A stretch of 64,000 nt of DNA, taken from positions 2,823,501 through 2,887,500 of the forward strand of contig NZ_AP022853.1 of NCBI RefSeq assembly GCF_011764585.1, written 5' to 3'. Position 1 is the stretch's first letter. Each line of letters starts with the position of its first letter. This stretch comes from Sulfurimicrobium lacus. Its GTDB lineage: Bacteria; Pseudomonadota; Gammaproteobacteria; Burkholderiales; Sulfuricellaceae. Below, in pieces: positions 31,278-39,591 of the stretch. Both the position numbers and the translations under genes were made by a program. The notes beneath the pieces are model-generated. The model did not search any database. It was not told the DNA's origin and saw nothing but the letters and a program-made list of their open reading frames with translations.

Positions 31278-33964
31278 TGTGGCCATGGCGACGCGTTCCG
31301 GACACCTCCCCCCTCCTGTTGCAAGCCTCGATCCGGCTGTTTTTGGGGCTGTGTGTGGCCATTCTGGCGATCGGCTTGCTGATGGGGTGGATCGTGCATC
31401 TGTCGCAGGAAAAAGTGGCCGAGCATGACATCCAGGACGCCGTCGAATACTTCTCCGAAGGCATCAAGAATATGTCGCAGCGCGGAGAAAAGTCCGCCAT
31501 CCGCTACAAAAGCCACCTCGAATTCACGCGAATACTGGAAGACCCGGCTAAGCGGTGGGTCAACCTCAGCAGCTATCTCACCACCCAGAACATCGGCGAT
31601 AACTTTTCTGCCTTGCTGGTGGCCGACGCGCATGATCGTGTGCTGTTCTCCTACGGGTTCGACGTAAAGGCGCTTCCCGCCACCATCCCCAGCCCACCGG
31701 ATATCGGCTGGTACTACCGCGAACAGGATGCAACGCTCTATCGCTACTATGTCCAGCACATCTGGCTGGGCGCCGAGGGAAGGGGGCATCTCATCCTGTT
31801 TCAGGCCATTAACCACGGCCTGCTGCGTGAATTCGCCACGCCCAACACCCACCTCTTCCTGCGTTGGCATGGGCAGGTGATTGCCTCGTCCCTGGGCGAA
31901 CACGGCAAAACGCTCGAGCTTCTGCATCAGGCCGGACAAATGAACCATGACGGCATGCGGTTCGAACAGGAAAGCATCAAGTGGGGCGAAGGCGCCGACA
32001 GCCCGGAACTCGTGGTCCACCGGCAGATCGAGAGCCTCTTCGAGGCCAGGGAAGTCATCCTGGGCCTCCTTGCGGGTCTGGTCGGCCTGTTTCTGGCCCT
32101 ATGGGCCTCGATCGGCTTCTGGGTTTACCGTACCACCGGGCGTATCGCACTGGTGGGCCAGGCATCACGCCAATTCATCCAGGATGGCCATCCCACCCCG
32201 GCGCTTAAACGCCTGCTGGAGAAAGCCTGTCGCCCCCGCGGGGACGAAATTAACGAAGTGGCCAGGTCACTCGGGTCGCTGACCGACACGGTGGCGCAGA
32301 ACGACGCCGAGCGGAATGCTTACATGGCAACCTTGCGCGAAAGCGAGGCCAAGATACTGGAAATCACTTCGGTGCTGGCGGACGGGGTGTATGTGCTGGA
32401 CAGGGACGGGCTGATCACTTTCGTCAACCACGAAACCGAGCGCCTGCTGGGGTGGACGGCAGCCGAACTCCTGGGCAAGAACGGGCACGATACTTTCCAC
32501 TACAAACGTCCCGATGGCACCCCGATTTCTTCCGACTCCTGCCCGGTCCATCAGACCATCGATACCGGGCAAACCTACCGATCCCCCGACGACTGGCTGG
32601 TCCGCAAGGACGGCAGCAGCATCCCTGTTTCCATCGTCTCCAGCCCCATCGTCCGGGACGGGATAGTGACGGGGTCCGTAGCCGCCTTCCATGACATCAC
32701 CCAGCGACTGGAAACGCAAAAAGCGTTGCGCGAAAGCGAGGAAAGATTCCGCCTGATCAGCACCTCAGCCATGGACGCGATCGTCATCGTCGGTCCGGCA
32801 GAAGAGATCACCTACTGGAACCCCGCAGCGGAAAGAATTTTCGGCTACCCGGCAATCGAGGCGCTGGGACAGAAGATGCATGACCTGATCACCCCACTCC
32901 GCCATCGCGAGGATTCGCGCCGCGGCTTCGACCGTTTCCGCTCTTCGGGCGAAGGCGCACTGATCGGTAAAACTTTCGAGATCACCGCGCTGCGCAAGGG
33001 CGGCGAGGAATTCCCCATCGAAATTTCCATTTCCGCCTTCCGGATCAAGGACCAGTGGCACGCACTGGGCATCATCCGCGACATCAGCGAGCGCAAGAAA
33101 GCGGAACAGGAATACAAGACCATCATCCAGACGACGATGGACGGCTACCTGGTGGTCGACGCCCACGAAGGCCGCTTCCTCGACGTCAACGACGCCTATT
33201 GCAAGATGCTGGGTTACAGCCGGGAAGAAATCCTGACCTTGAGGATATCGGATGTCGAGGCCATGGAATCGCCCGAACAGGTCAGGCAGCACAACGAAGA
33301 GCTCCGCAACAGGGGATGCGCGCAGTTCGAGACCCGCCACCGCTGCAAGGACGCCAGGGTCATCGACGTCGAGATCAGCGCGACCTACCTCGACATCCGG
33401 GGCGGCGTGTTCATCGTCTTCATCCGCGACATCAGCGAGCGCAAGAAAGCGGAAGAGCAAATCCGCCAGCTGGCCTATTACGACACCCTCACCAACCTCC
33501 CCAACCGCCGGCTGCTGCTGGACCGCCTCAACCAGTCCATCGTCCAGGCGAAACGCTATCAGCGCGCCGTGGCCGTCATGTTTCTCGACCTGGACCGCTT
33601 CAAGCACATCAACGACACGTTGGGCCACGACGTCGGGGACGAACTGCTGAAGGCGGTGGCAACTCGCCTGAACGCTTGCGTGCGGAACGGCGATACGGTA
33701 TCGCGGCAAGGGGGCGACGAGTTCGTCATCGTCCTGGCGGAAATTTCCCAACCGACGGATGTCGCGCTGGTGGCGGAGAAGATCCTCGCCACGCTGGGAG
33801 AGCCCGTTACCGTCAAGGGCCACGAATTGCACATGACCACCAGCATCGGGATCGCACTCTTCCCCGTCAACGGAACCGATGATGCCCTGGAACTCATGAA
33901 GAAGGCGGATACCGCCATGTATGCCGTGAAGGAAGCCGGCAGGAATGGCTACCGGTTTTACTGA
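31277..33964 (+). CDS. Membrane sensor diguanylate cyclase (multi-PAS, GGDEF)
   Basis: An 895-residue protein: membrane helix (about 17-39), periplasmic sensory region (about 40-255), second helix (about 258-280), HAMP-like segment, three PAS/PAC units (about 345-470, 480-600 and 605-725, each closing with an ITQR or DISERKKAE linker) and a C-terminal GGDEF domain with intact RQGGDEF. There is no EAL domain, so it should make c-di-GMP in response to periplasmic and PAS signals. The start overlaps the stop of the small exported protein. Confidence 0.92.
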   Translation: MWPWRRVPDTSPLLLQASIRLFLGLCVAILAIGLLMGWIVHLSQEKVAEHDIQDAVEYFSEGIKNMSQRGEKSAIRYKSHLEFTRILEDPAKRWVNLSSYLTTQNIGDNFSALLVADAHDRVLFSYGFDVKALPATIPSPPDIGWYYREQDATLYRYYVQHIWLGAEGRGHLILFQAINHGLLREFATPNTHLFLRWHGQVIASSLGEHGKTLELLHQAGQMNHDGMRFEQESIKWGEGADSPELVVHRQIESLFEAREVILGLLAGLVGLFLALWASIGFWVYRTTGRIALVGQASRQFIQDGHPTPALKRLLEKACRPRGDEINEVARSLGSLTDTVAQNDAERNAYMATLRESEAKILEITSVLADGVYVLDRDGLITFVNHETERLLGWTAAELLGKNGHDTFHYKRPDGTPISSDSCPVHQTIDTGQTYRSPDDWLVRKDGSSIPVSIVSSPIVRDGIVTGSVAAFHDITQRLETQKALRESEERFRLISTSAMDAIVIVGPAEEITYWNPAAERIFGYPAIEALGQKMHDLITPLRHREDSRRGFDRFRSSGEGALIGKTFEITALRKGGEEFPIEISISAFRIKDQWHALGIIRDISERKKAEQEYKTIIQTTMDGYLVVDAHEGRFLDVNDAYCKMLGYSREEILTLRISDVEAMESPEQVRQHNEELRNRGCAQFETRHRCKDARVIDVEISATYLDIRGGVFIVFIRDISERKKAEEQIRQLAYYDTLTNLPNRRLLLDRLNQSIVQAKRYQRAVAVMFLDLDRFKHINDTLGHDVGDELLKAVATRLNACVRNGDTVSRQGGDEFVIVLAEISQPTDVALVAEKILATLGEPVTVKGHELHMTTSIGIALFPVNGTDDALELMKKADTAMYAVKEAGRNGYRFY

Positions 33965-33989
33965 GCGCGCGATGGCGCGGTGCGGCGCA

Positions 33990-34472
33990 TCACATCCGCG
34001 CCAGCACACCCCGCAACGCCTTCTCCACCGCCTGCAACCGGACCTCGCGCCGGTCACCGGAGAAGCGGCAACACTCGCTTTCCACCTCCCCGCCCCTCAC
34101 CGCCCAGGCAAAGCAAACCGTGCCCACAGGCTTATCGGGAGAACCGCCGGTCGGGCCGGCAATCCCGCTGATCGCCAGGGAAATTCCGGCCTGGCTGCGC
34201 GCCAGCACCCCGCTCGCCATTTCCCTCACCGTCGCTTCGCTCACGGCCCCATGAAGCGCCAGGGTTTCCGTCGCCACGCCGAGCATTTCCTGCTTGGCTT
34301 CATTGGTGTAAGTGATGAAACCCCGGTCGTACCACGACGAACTGCCGGACACCGCCGTCACCGCCTCGCCCACCCAGCCGCCGGTGCAGGATTCGGCGGT
34401 CGCCAGCATCCAGCCTTTGGCCTTCAGGGCCAAACCGGTTTCCTCGGCAAGTTGGTACAAGGCGTCATCCAT
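33990..34472 (-). CDS. pncC: Nicotinamide-nucleotide amidohydrolase PncC (CinA C-terminal domain)
   Basis: Deamidates nicotinamide mononucleotide to nicotinate mononucleotide in pyridine-nucleotide salvage. The 160 residues are the CinA C-terminal domain alone, with TAESCTGGWVGEAVT, GSSSWYDRGFITYTN and GIAGPTGGSPDKPVGTV. It overlaps the upstream pgpA gene by eight bases and ends an apparent thiL-pgpA-pncC operon. Confidence 0.93.
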   Translation of the reverse strand: MDDALYQLAEETGLALKAKGWMLATAESCTGGWVGEAVTAVSGSSSWYDRGFITYTNEAKQEMLGVATETLALHGAVSEATVREMASGVLARSQAGISLAISGIAGPTGGSPDKPVGTVCFAWAVRGGEVESECCRFSGDRREVRLQAVEKALRGVLARM

Positions 34473-34944
34473 AAAATCGCTCCAGCAGTTTCAACACGGC
34501 CAGCGCGTAGCCCGCCGCCAGCAGGTCATCCAGCATCACGCCGAAACCGCCTTTGACGTGCTGGTCGAAATAGCGGATGGGGAAAGGTTTCCAGATATCG
34601 AACAGGCGGAACAGCAGGAAGGCGATGGCGTACCACGACCAGTCGGGCGGCGTGAAAGCCAGGATCAGCCACATCGCCACGATCTCGTCCCACACCATGC
34701 CACCGTGGTCGGGCACGCCCAGCGCCTTGCCGGTCACCTCGCAGAACCAGACCCCGGCCACGAAAGACAAGCCCACCACGGCCAGCAGAGGCCCCAGCGG
34801 CAGGAAATACGCCAGTATCAGGTAGAGCGGAATCGCCGCCAGCGATCCGGCGGTGCCGGGCGCGACCGGGCTGAGTCCGGAGCCGAAGCCTATGGCGAAA
34901 AAATGCGCCGGATGACGCAGGATGAATTTCAGGTCAGGCTGCAA
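34465..34944 (-). CDS. pgpA: Phosphatidylglycerophosphatase A
   Basis: Removes phosphate from phosphatidylglycerophosphate to give phosphatidylglycerol. The 159-residue membrane protein has FGSGLSPVAPGTAGSL near the N-terminus, the metal/active-site stretch HGGMVWDEIVAMW, and FRLFDIWKPFPI and GGFGVMLDDLLAAGYA near the end. It overlaps thiL by 11 bases upstream and pncC by eight downstream, as in many proteobacteria. Confidence 0.95.
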   Translation of the reverse strand: MQPDLKFILRHPAHFFAIGFGSGLSPVAPGTAGSLAAIPLYLILAYFLPLGPLLAVVGLSFVAGVWFCEVTGKALGVPDHGGMVWDEIVAMWLILAFTPPDWSWYAIAFLLFRLFDIWKPFPIRYFDQHVKGGFGVMLDDLLAAGYALAVLKLLERFYG

Positions 34945-36010
34945 AGTGATCGAAGCCTTTCGCGCTAACTTCCATGATTTCCCCCGCGCGCAGCAGCCGT
35001 AGACCTGCCGTGTCGGTCATGCGCCCGATGCAGGTCAGCGGCAATTCCAGTTTCCGCGCCAGATCCAGAATCGTTTCATGACGATCGGCAGGCGCGGCGA
35101 AGCACAGTTCGTAGTCATCCCCACCCGCCAGCACGCAGTTTTGCGCTACTACCTGAACCTCGCGTAGCGAGTCCGCGTCCCTCTTCTCGCCGGATTGAGC
35201 GGCTTTGCCGCCAATCCCGGCGGGGACACCCCTTGCGGGCGCTCCCGCAAGCGGGAGAGAGCTAGGAGAGAGGGGGCCGATATAGCGCCGCATGACCTCG
35301 TGCAGGGGCAGATTCTCGAAATGGATTTCCGCGCCCACTCCCGACTGCTCCAGGATATGCCCCAGATCGGCTAGCAGGCCGTCGGAAATGTCGATAGCCG
35401 CCGTGGCGATGCCGCGCAGCGCGATGCCCGCCGCGACGCGCGGTTGCGGCAGGTGGAGGAAAGGCAGCATCGCCGCGGCTTCCATGTGCTCCAGCTCGAC
35501 GCGACGCTGGTAGTGCGCCAGCGCCAAAGCGGCGTTGCCCAGCGTGCCGGACACCCAGATTTCATCTCCCGGCTTGGCACCGTCGCGGCGCAAGGCCTGT
35601 CCCGCCGGCACTTCGCCCATGATCTGCACGCAGATATTGAGCGGTCCGCGCGTGGTGTCGCCGCCGATCAGCTCCACGCCGAACTTGCCCGCGAGTCCGA
35701 AAAAACCGCCGGCGAAGCCGCGCAGCCATTTCTCGTCGGCGGCCGGCAAGGCAACGGCCAGCGTCGCCCAGCGCGGCACGGCGCCCATCGCCGCCATGTC
35801 GGAAAGGTTCACCGCCAGGGATTTGTGCCCGACCGTGCCGGGGCCGTCGGCCTCGCCGAAATGCCGCCCCGCCACCAGCATGTCCACCGAAACCGCCAGC
35901 TCCATGCCCGGCGAAACCCGCAGCAACGCTGCATCGTCACCGACGCCCAATATCGCGCTGGGGGTCGGTCGGGTGAAATACTGGCGTATTAAATCGAACT
36001 CGGAGGGCAT
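34934..36010 (-). CDS. thiL: Thiamine-monophosphate kinase ThiL with an in-frame repeat insertion
   Basis: Phosphorylates thiamine monophosphate to the cofactor thiamine diphosphate. The 358 residues show MPSEFDLIRQYF, GDDAAL, the metal site VSVDMLVAGRHF, VNLSDMAAMGA, GGDTTRGPL, DISDGLLADLGHI and GGDDYELCF. Between RRYIG and CVLAGGDDYEL there are roughly 45 extra residues (SLPLAGAPARGVPAGIGG and onward) encoded by a dispersed repeat also found near 53202. The frame is kept, and the insert lies in a variable loop before the conserved motif, so the enzyme may still work. It starts two bases after the parE stop. Confidence 0.93.
   Translation of the reverse strand: MPSEFDLIRQYFTRPTPSAILGVGDDAALLRVSPGMELAVSVDMLVAGRHFGEADGPGTVGHKSLAVNLSDMAAMGAVPRWATLAVALPAADEKWLRGFAGGFFGLAGKFGVELIGGDTTRGPLNICVQIMGEVPAGQALRRDGAKPGDEIWVSGTLGNAALALAHYQRRVELEHMEAAAMLPFLHLPQPRVAAGIALRGIATAAIDISDGLLADLGHILEQSGVGAEIHFENLPLHEVMRRYIGPLSPSSLPLAGAPARGVPAGIGGKAAQSGEKRDADSLREVQVVAQNCVLAGGDDYELCFAAPADRHETILDLARKLELPLTCIGRMTDTAGLRLLRAGEIMEVSAKGFDHFAA
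35176..35275. repeat. Dispersed repeat copy inside thiL
   Basis: Bases 35176-35242 resemble 53202-53272, sharing AGCGGCTTTGCCGCC-like and GGCGGGGACACCCCTTGCGG-like blocks with a few changes. The copy continues into a palindrome, CTCCCGCAAGCGGGAG (35242-35257), typical of REP-like elements. Here it is translated as part of ThiL. Confidence 0.7.
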
Positions 36011-36012
36011 GG

Positions 36013-36303
36013 CTAGTGGCGTTCCTGCCAGTAACCCGGCTCACGTCTTAAATGCATCACCGCCAACACCTGGATCTGATCGCCTTCTGCCCGGTATAAC
36101 ACGCCGAACGGGAAGCGATTTGTCAGACAACGACGAACATCCTCGAACAACACCGGCCAAGCCAAGGGAAAATCGACCACATTCTGGATGGTTTTCAGCA
36201 CCTCCAGCGAAAAGTCCCTGCCCAATCCCGCCTCAGCTGATTCGTAATATTCGATCGCAGCGAAGAACTCGGCCTCCGCCTCGGGGTGAAAAACAAACTT
36301 CAC
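36013..36303 (-). CDS. ParE/RelE-family toxin
   Basis: A 96-residue protein with the ParE fold pattern: FHPEAEAEFFAAIEYYE, GRDFSLEV, FPLAWPVL, RRCLTNRFPFGVLYR and VLAVMHLRREPGYW. ParE toxins poison gyrase; RelE relatives cut mRNA, and sequence alone does not separate them. Its start overlaps the antitoxin stop (ATGA) and its stop lies two bases before thiL. Confidence 0.9.
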   Translation of the reverse strand: MKFVFHPEAEAEFFAAIEYYESAEAGLGRDFSLEVLKTIQNVVDFPLAWPVLFEDVRRCLTNRFPFGVLYRAEGDQIQVLAVMHLRREPGYWQERH

Positions 36304-36527
36304 GATGGAAAGCGTGAGCGCAGCCGGTCCATCACTGCCTCGCCGGAAACACCCTTTACCTGACCAGCGCGCAACTCCGCGCTACGACGGCGAGCCACTT
36401 CCGCCCACTTGCTATCGATGCCAGCATCCGGCTGATTGAGCGAGCGCAGCAGGGAGTCGACTACAAGAGCGCGCTCCTCGACAGGCAGGCATTCCGCCTC
36501 ATGAATGATTTCAGTTGTACTTAGCAT
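36300..36527 (-). CDS. Addiction-module antitoxin (CHP02574 type)
   Basis: A 75-residue helical protein with the pattern IIHEAECLPVEERALVVDSLLRSL and a C-terminal VMDRLRSRF that should wrap the toxin. This is the usual partner of ParE-like toxins of this class. It overlaps the toxin start by four bases, the usual arrangement for a toxin-antitoxin pair. Confidence 0.88.
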   Translation of the reverse strand: MLSTTEIIHEAECLPVEERALVVDSLLRSLNQPDAGIDSKWAEVARRRSAELRAGQVKGVSGEAVMDRLRSRFPS

Positions 36528-36542
36528 TTTGATATTCCCATT

Positions 36543-36824
36543 TCAGCAAAGAGAGGCTCCCCACTCTAAATCCACTTCACGCGGTGCCACGGAAAGACGA
36601 TCGAAGACCCCGCCATCCTTCGGCACGGCAAGCAGATGGGCGACAAAACACGGTGCGGCGGCCTGAGCGCTGTGCTGCAAGGCCTCGAAAGCCTGCTCGG
36701 AAAGGGCCACCACCGCATCCTTGCCGCGACGGGTGATGTGCTGCGGTTCGCCGCGCATCGCCGCTTCCACTACTTCGCTGAAGCGGGCCTTGGCATCCTG
36801 AAGTTGCCACTGGGTTGTACGCAT
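36543..36824 (-). CDS. Phd/YefM-family antitoxin without an adjacent cognate toxin
   Basis: A 93-residue protein with the Phd/YefM DNA-binding N-terminus (TQWQLQDAKARFSEVVEAA and ITRRGKDAVVAL). GAGGACAT precedes the ATG. No VapC, Doc or RelE-like gene of its own follows; the next gene is the separate antitoxin-ParE pair. It may control that pair as well, or be an orphan left after toxin loss. Confidence 0.85.
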   Translation of the reverse strand: MRTTQWQLQDAKARFSEVVEAAMRGEPQHITRRGKDAVVALSEQAFEALQHSAQAAAPCFVAHLLAVPKDGGVFDRLSVAPREVDLEWGASLC

Positions 36825-36909
36825 GATGTCCTCGCACGGAATTCGGTCAGATTAACAGACTATATTGCGCTCTGCATTTACACCGCGAGTCAATAGACGC
36901 CCGGCAGAT

Positions 36910-38820
36910 CTACTCCGCACCCTTCTGCTTCGCTTCCAGCTCTTCCCAGCGCGCCAGCACCACCAGCATTTCTTCCTCGATCTCGCCCACTCGCGCCTGC
37001 AGGCGCTTTGCTCCTTGCGGATCGCTGCGGTAGATTTCGCCATCGGCCAGCTTTACGCCGATTTCTTCCTGCTCGCGCTCCAGCGCTTCGATCTTGCCCG
37101 GCAGGGCTTCCAGTTCGCGGGTTTCGTTGAAATTCAGCTTGACCCGGACGGCCGGTTTGGCGGGCTTGGCGGCAGTTTTTTGCGGCGCCTCGGTTTTCTT
37201 TTCCGGCAGCGCTTCGCGTGCACGCTTGACCCGCACGTAATCGTCGTAGCCGCCGGCGTATTCCTGCAGCTCGCCGTCGCCCTCGAAGGCGATGACCTGG
37301 GTCACCACGTTGTCGAGGAAAGTCCGGTCGTGGGAAACCAGCAGCACCGTGCCGCTATAGTCCTGGAGCAGCGATTCGAGCAATTCCAGGGTTTCGATGT
37401 CGAGATCGTTGGTGGGCTCGTCCAGCACCAGCACGTTGGCCGGGCGGGTGAAAAGGCGCGCCAGCAGCAAGCGGTTGCGCTCGCCGCCGGACAGCGACTT
37501 CACCGGGGAACGGGCGCGCTGCGGGGCGAACAGGAAGTCTTCGAGATAGCTGATGACGTGCTTGCGCTCGCCGCCGATCTCGATGAAATCGCTGCCCTTG
37601 CTGATGGTGTCGATCAGGGTGGCCTCGTCGTCGAGCTGGGCGCGGAACTGGTCGAAATAGGCTACGGCGATCTTGGTGCCCAGCTTGACCGTGCCGCTAT
37701 CCGGCTGCAGCTCGCCCAGGATGAGCTTGAGCAGCGTGCTTTTTCCCGCGCCGTTGGGGCCCACCAGGCCGATCTTGTCGCCGCGCAGCACGCGACCGGA
37801 GAAATCACGGATGATGACTTTGTCGCCGTAGGCCTTGCTGACATTTTCCAGCTCCGCCACCAGCTTGCCCGAACGCTCGCCCTGGTCGACGTTGAGGTTG
37901 ACCGTGCCGCTGCGCTCGCGGCGCGCGGCGCGCTCGCGGCGCAACGCCTCGAGCCGCAGCACGCGCCCCTCGTTGCGGGTACGGCGCGCCTGGATGCCCT
38001 TGCGGATCCAGACTTCTTCCTGGGCCAGCACCTTGTCGAATTTCTCGTTGTGCACCGCTTCGATTTCAAGCAGTTCCTGCTTCTTGATCTGGTAAGCGGA
38101 AAAATTGCCGTCGAAGCCCACCAGCAGGCCGCGATCCAGCTCGACGATGCGCGTCGCCACGTTGTCAAGAAAGCGCCGGTCGTGGGTAATCAGCAACACG
38201 CTGCCGTTGAATTCATTGAGCAGCCCTTCGAGCCATTCGATGGCGGAGAGATCCAGGTGGTTGGTCGGCTCGTCCAGCAACAGCATGTCCGGCGCCATCA
38301 CCAGCGCACGCGCCAGGGCCACGCGCTTTTTCTGGCCGCCGGACAAGGCGCCGATCTTGACGTCTTCGGGCAGCGCGAGCCGGCTCATGGTGGCCTCCAC
38401 CCGCGCCTTCATGTTCCAGCCGTCGTGCGCTTCGAGCGCCACCTGCAGGTCGTGCATGCGCGCCAGCAAGGCGTCCATGTCGGCATCCGGGTCGCCCATG
38501 GCGTGGGTGACTTCGTGGTAGTCGATCAGTATCTGGTGGGCGTCGCCGAGCCCCTCGGCCACGGCTTCGAACACCGTGTGCCCGGGGTCGAGCTCGGGCT
38601 CCTGCGGCACATAGGCCAGCTTCATCCCCGGCGCGCGCCACACGCGGCCGTCGTCGGGTTGTGCCGTACCGGCGATGATTTTGAGCAGGCTGGATTTGCC
38701 GGTGCCGTTGCGCCCGATCAGGCCGACTCGTTCGCCCGGCTCCAGCACCAGGTCGGCGTGGTCCAGCAGCGGCACATGACCGAACGCGAGAGATACTTTA
38801 TCTAGTTGTATTAATGGCAT
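36910..38820 (-). CDS. uup: ABC-F ATPase Uup
   Basis: A 636-residue soluble protein with two ABC cassettes (Walker A GRNGTGKSS and GPNGAGKST; signatures LSGGQKKR and LSGGERNR), an inter-domain linker and a C-terminal coiled coil (about 560-636) typical of Uup. ABC-F proteins act on ribosomes rather than in transport; Uup is also linked to precise excision of transposons and branched DNA. Two bases separate its start from the dksA-like stop. Confidence 0.93.
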   Translation of the reverse strand: MPLIQLDKVSLAFGHVPLLDHADLVLEPGERVGLIGRNGTGKSSLLKIIAGTAQPDDGRVWRAPGMKLAYVPQEPELDPGHTVFEAVAEGLGDAHQILIDYHEVTHAMGDPDADMDALLARMHDLQVALEAHDGWNMKARVEATMSRLALPEDVKIGALSGGQKKRVALARALVMAPDMLLLDEPTNHLDLSAIEWLEGLLNEFNGSVLLITHDRRFLDNVATRIVELDRGLLVGFDGNFSAYQIKKQELLEIEAVHNEKFDKVLAQEEVWIRKGIQARRTRNEGRVLRLEALRRERAARRERSGTVNLNVDQGERSGKLVAELENVSKAYGDKVIIRDFSGRVLRGDKIGLVGPNGAGKSTLLKLILGELQPDSGTVKLGTKIAVAYFDQFRAQLDDEATLIDTISKGSDFIEIGGERKHVISYLEDFLFAPQRARSPVKSLSGGERNRLLLARLFTRPANVLVLDEPTNDLDIETLELLESLLQDYSGTVLLVSHDRTFLDNVVTQVIAFEGDGELQEYAGGYDDYVRVKRAREALPEKKTEAPQKTAAKPAKPAVRVKLNFNETRELEALPGKIEALEREQEEIGVKLADGEIYRSDPQGAKRLQARVGEIEEEMLVVLARWEELEAKQKGAE

Positions 38821-38822
38821 AT

Positions 38823-39221
38823 TTAGAGAGACGGCGTACCTTCGCTGGCATGGGTTTTTTCATGGATCTGCTGGCACCGGACACAGCGCAGGGCTGTGGG
38901 GTAAGCAAGCAGGCGTGCGATCACGATAGCTTCGGCGCAATCGATGCAAATCCCGAATTCGCCCTGTTTCAAGCGCTTGCGCGCCGCTTCGATATCGCGC
39001 ATTTCATTGATTTGCCGGTCCGCCCTTGCCGCAGCGATATCCGCCAGCGCATCGGCCATCGATTCATCGCCCTCGTCAGAGCCGCCCGATTCGGCGAAGT
39101 CGGCGAAATGCTGCTCCCCGGACCCGGCCAGCTCGGCCCGCACTTCATCGAGCAGCTGCTGGTAGCGCTGCTTCAGCACCTCTTCGAGCTGCTGGCTCTG
39201 TTCCACCGTAAACGTTTTCAT
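38823..39221 (-). CDS. DksA/TraR-type zinc-finger protein
   Basis: A 132-residue protein with an N-terminal coiled coil (QSQQLEEVLKQRYQQLLDEV) and a four-Cys zinc finger CIDC...CVRC at the C-terminus (C-x2-C-x17-C-x2-C). It belongs to the short DksA-like group that binds the RNA polymerase secondary channel. The coiled-coil tip appears to be Ala/Asp-rich (ADALADIAAARADRQ). The ATG at 39221 gives MKTFTVEQ; an upstream in-frame ATG at 39284 is less likely. Confidence 0.88.
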   Translation of the reverse strand: MKTFTVEQSQQLEEVLKQRYQQLLDEVRAELAGSGEQHFADFAESGGSDEGDESMADALADIAAARADRQINEMRDIEAARKRLKQGEFGICIDCAEAIVIARLLAYPTALRCVRCQQIHEKTHASEGTPSL

Positions 39222-39329
39222 AAATCCCTCGATTCCGGGCAATTCCCGAAGAATGTTGAAGTTTAACATAGCCCCCTCCCGCATCAGCCGCCGCCCACGG
39301 CCCGAAATTTAGCGTAAAATCCCGCCTTC

Positions 39330-39405
39330 GCCCCGGTAGCTCAGTGGATAGAGCAACCCCCTCCTAAGGGGTAGGTCGGACGTTCGATTCGTCTTCGGGG
39401 CGCCA
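39330..39405 (+). tRNA. tRNA-Arg (anticodon CCT)
   Basis: The sequence folds into a full cloverleaf: acceptor GCCCCGG with TCGGGGC, D arm GCTC-GAGC, anticodon arm ACCCC-CTCCTAA-GGGGT with anticodon CCT, variable loop AGGTC, T arm GGACG-TTCGATT-CGTCT, discriminator G and encoded CCA at 39403-39405. It reads AGG codons. A TAAAAT hexamer at 39315-39320 is a plausible -10 box. No integrase or attachment-site duplication is visible nearby. Confidence 0.95.
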
Positions 39406-39591
39406 ATCCATTCGAAATAGCCAGGAAATCCGCCGGAAATTCCGATCGCTTGCCGTTCTAAAATGATCCGCAAAAAGGCCGGCATCGATCGAGCCGGCGG
39501 CAGCTGCGAATAAGAACGCAGCGCTCATCGTCACGCTGCCACGGCAGGCACCAAGGATCGCGCTTACCCCATTCAGGGGTTGAACGCTTCG

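Noticed and set aside
39330-39591. Integration site at tRNA-Arg
   Set aside because: No integrase and no repeat of the tRNA 3' end in the window.
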